Of a stretch of 64,000 nt of DNA, positions 63,617 to 64,000 are shown one piece after another. The notes under the pieces are model-generated. The model was not told the DNA's origin. It saw only the letters and a list, made by a program, of their open reading frames with translations, and did no database searches. Every line of letters starts with the position of its first letter. Within the stretch, counting starts at the first letter, position 1. This DNA is from Pegea sp. RAD2-039 (Eukaryota; Chordata; Thaliacea; Salpida; Salpidae): positions 901,745 through 965,744 of the forward strand of contig JAQGEQ010000305.1 of assembly GCA_034620365.1 (NCBI GenBank), in the 5' to 3' direction. The position numbers and the translations under genes are program-made.

Positions 63617-64000
63617 TTTTTCCGGTACTCAGCAAATCAACTTAATTGTTATCTTTACTTAAACTACTTGTACTTAGTAAAAATATCAAAACAGCTTAAT
63701 TATAAAAACTTGTTAATTCAATGATACTTGAAAGTATACTTGATACTTTTCTGTATTCTTATTTATTAATTCTTGGAAATATTGTTTGTATAAGAACAAT
63801 ATAAAAGATCTCCAATCTGATTACAGAATTAATTCTTTATCAAGCTTTCACAAGAAAAGAAGATGAAGTTGATTGCAATTTTATTGCTGTTTGTTGCTGT
63901 AAGTATAAATTGTTAACGAATAAAAATACTAATTTCTTGATTTATTTTTCAGGCTACTCAAGCAATCTCAATTCCAAATTACCACTATTGGTGTACACAT
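63617..64000. repeat. Inverted duplication, right arm (continues past window)
   Basis: Reverse complement of 59545-59924. It still matches at the last base of the window, so the true arm is longer and may contain the whole gene. Confidence 0.93.
63863..64000 (+). CDS. Second copy of the secreted-protein gene, 5' part only
   Basis: Exon 1 (63863-63898, MKLIAILLLFVA), a 54-nt GT-AG intron and exon 2 from 63953 (ATQAISIPNYHYWCTH) give the same 28 residues as the copy at 57325-59686, and the intron is almost unchanged. Truncated by the window edge. Head-to-head with the other copy, about 4.2 kb between the two start codons. The shared 5' flank suggests similar regulation. Confidence 0.9.

Overview
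The window is animal nuclear DNA. It is AT-rich and compact, with mostly 45-60 nt introns alternating with several-kb gene-poor stretches. The gene set (myotrophin, ZFC3H1, a receptor tyrosine phosphatase, CCDC115, phosducin-like, KIBRA, PAR6, a class A GPCR, OXSM, a DZF protein) is metazoan. The phylum cannot be fixed from sequence alone; compactness and a striking density of the palindrome TGACGTCA make me favour a tunicate, which is an inference.

Layout. 1-11 kb: gene-poor, with degraded LINE and SINE pieces, one six-exon uncharacterised gene (3974-6292) and an intronless myotrophin gene (10949-11290). 11.8-20.5 kb: a 28-exon ZFC3H1 gene (+) whose N-terminal half carries an RS repeat and a ~2.1 kb Ser/Thr/Lys/Pro minisatellite. 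21.0-26.3 kb: three minus-strand genes (17-exon receptor PTP with a Sushi domain, CCDC115, PDCL). 26.3-31 kb: AT-rich, one SINE-like element. 31.0-35.4 kb: a short KIBRA gene (+) tail-to-tail with intronless PAR6 (-), both cell-polarity genes. 35.4-41.2 kb: gene desert. 41.2-51.0 kb: a five-exon GPCR (+), OXSM (-) and a 16-exon gene (-) joining three DHX9-like dsRNA-binding domains to a DZF domain. 52.2-54.2 kb: a broken INCENP IN-box fragment and an intronless CHK1-like kinase (-). 57.3-64.0 kb: a nine-exon secreted-protein gene (-) and the start of a near-identical inverted copy (+) leaving the window.

The multi-exon models were built by hand from GT-AG (one GC-AG) junctions. In ZFC3H1, the receptor PTP, KIBRA, OXSM, the GPCR, the dsRBD-DZF gene, CCDC115, PDCL, the 269-aa gene and the secreted gene all codon phases close, so these models are internally consistent, but no transcript evidence was available.

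Most notable: the dsRBD-DZF architecture, about 46 copies of TGACGTCA confined to 16.4-50.4 kb in exons and introns alike, a KIBRA without its C2 half beside PAR6, the inverted secreted-gene duplication, and frequent 5' splice sites with T at +3 (GTTGGT, GTTAGT).
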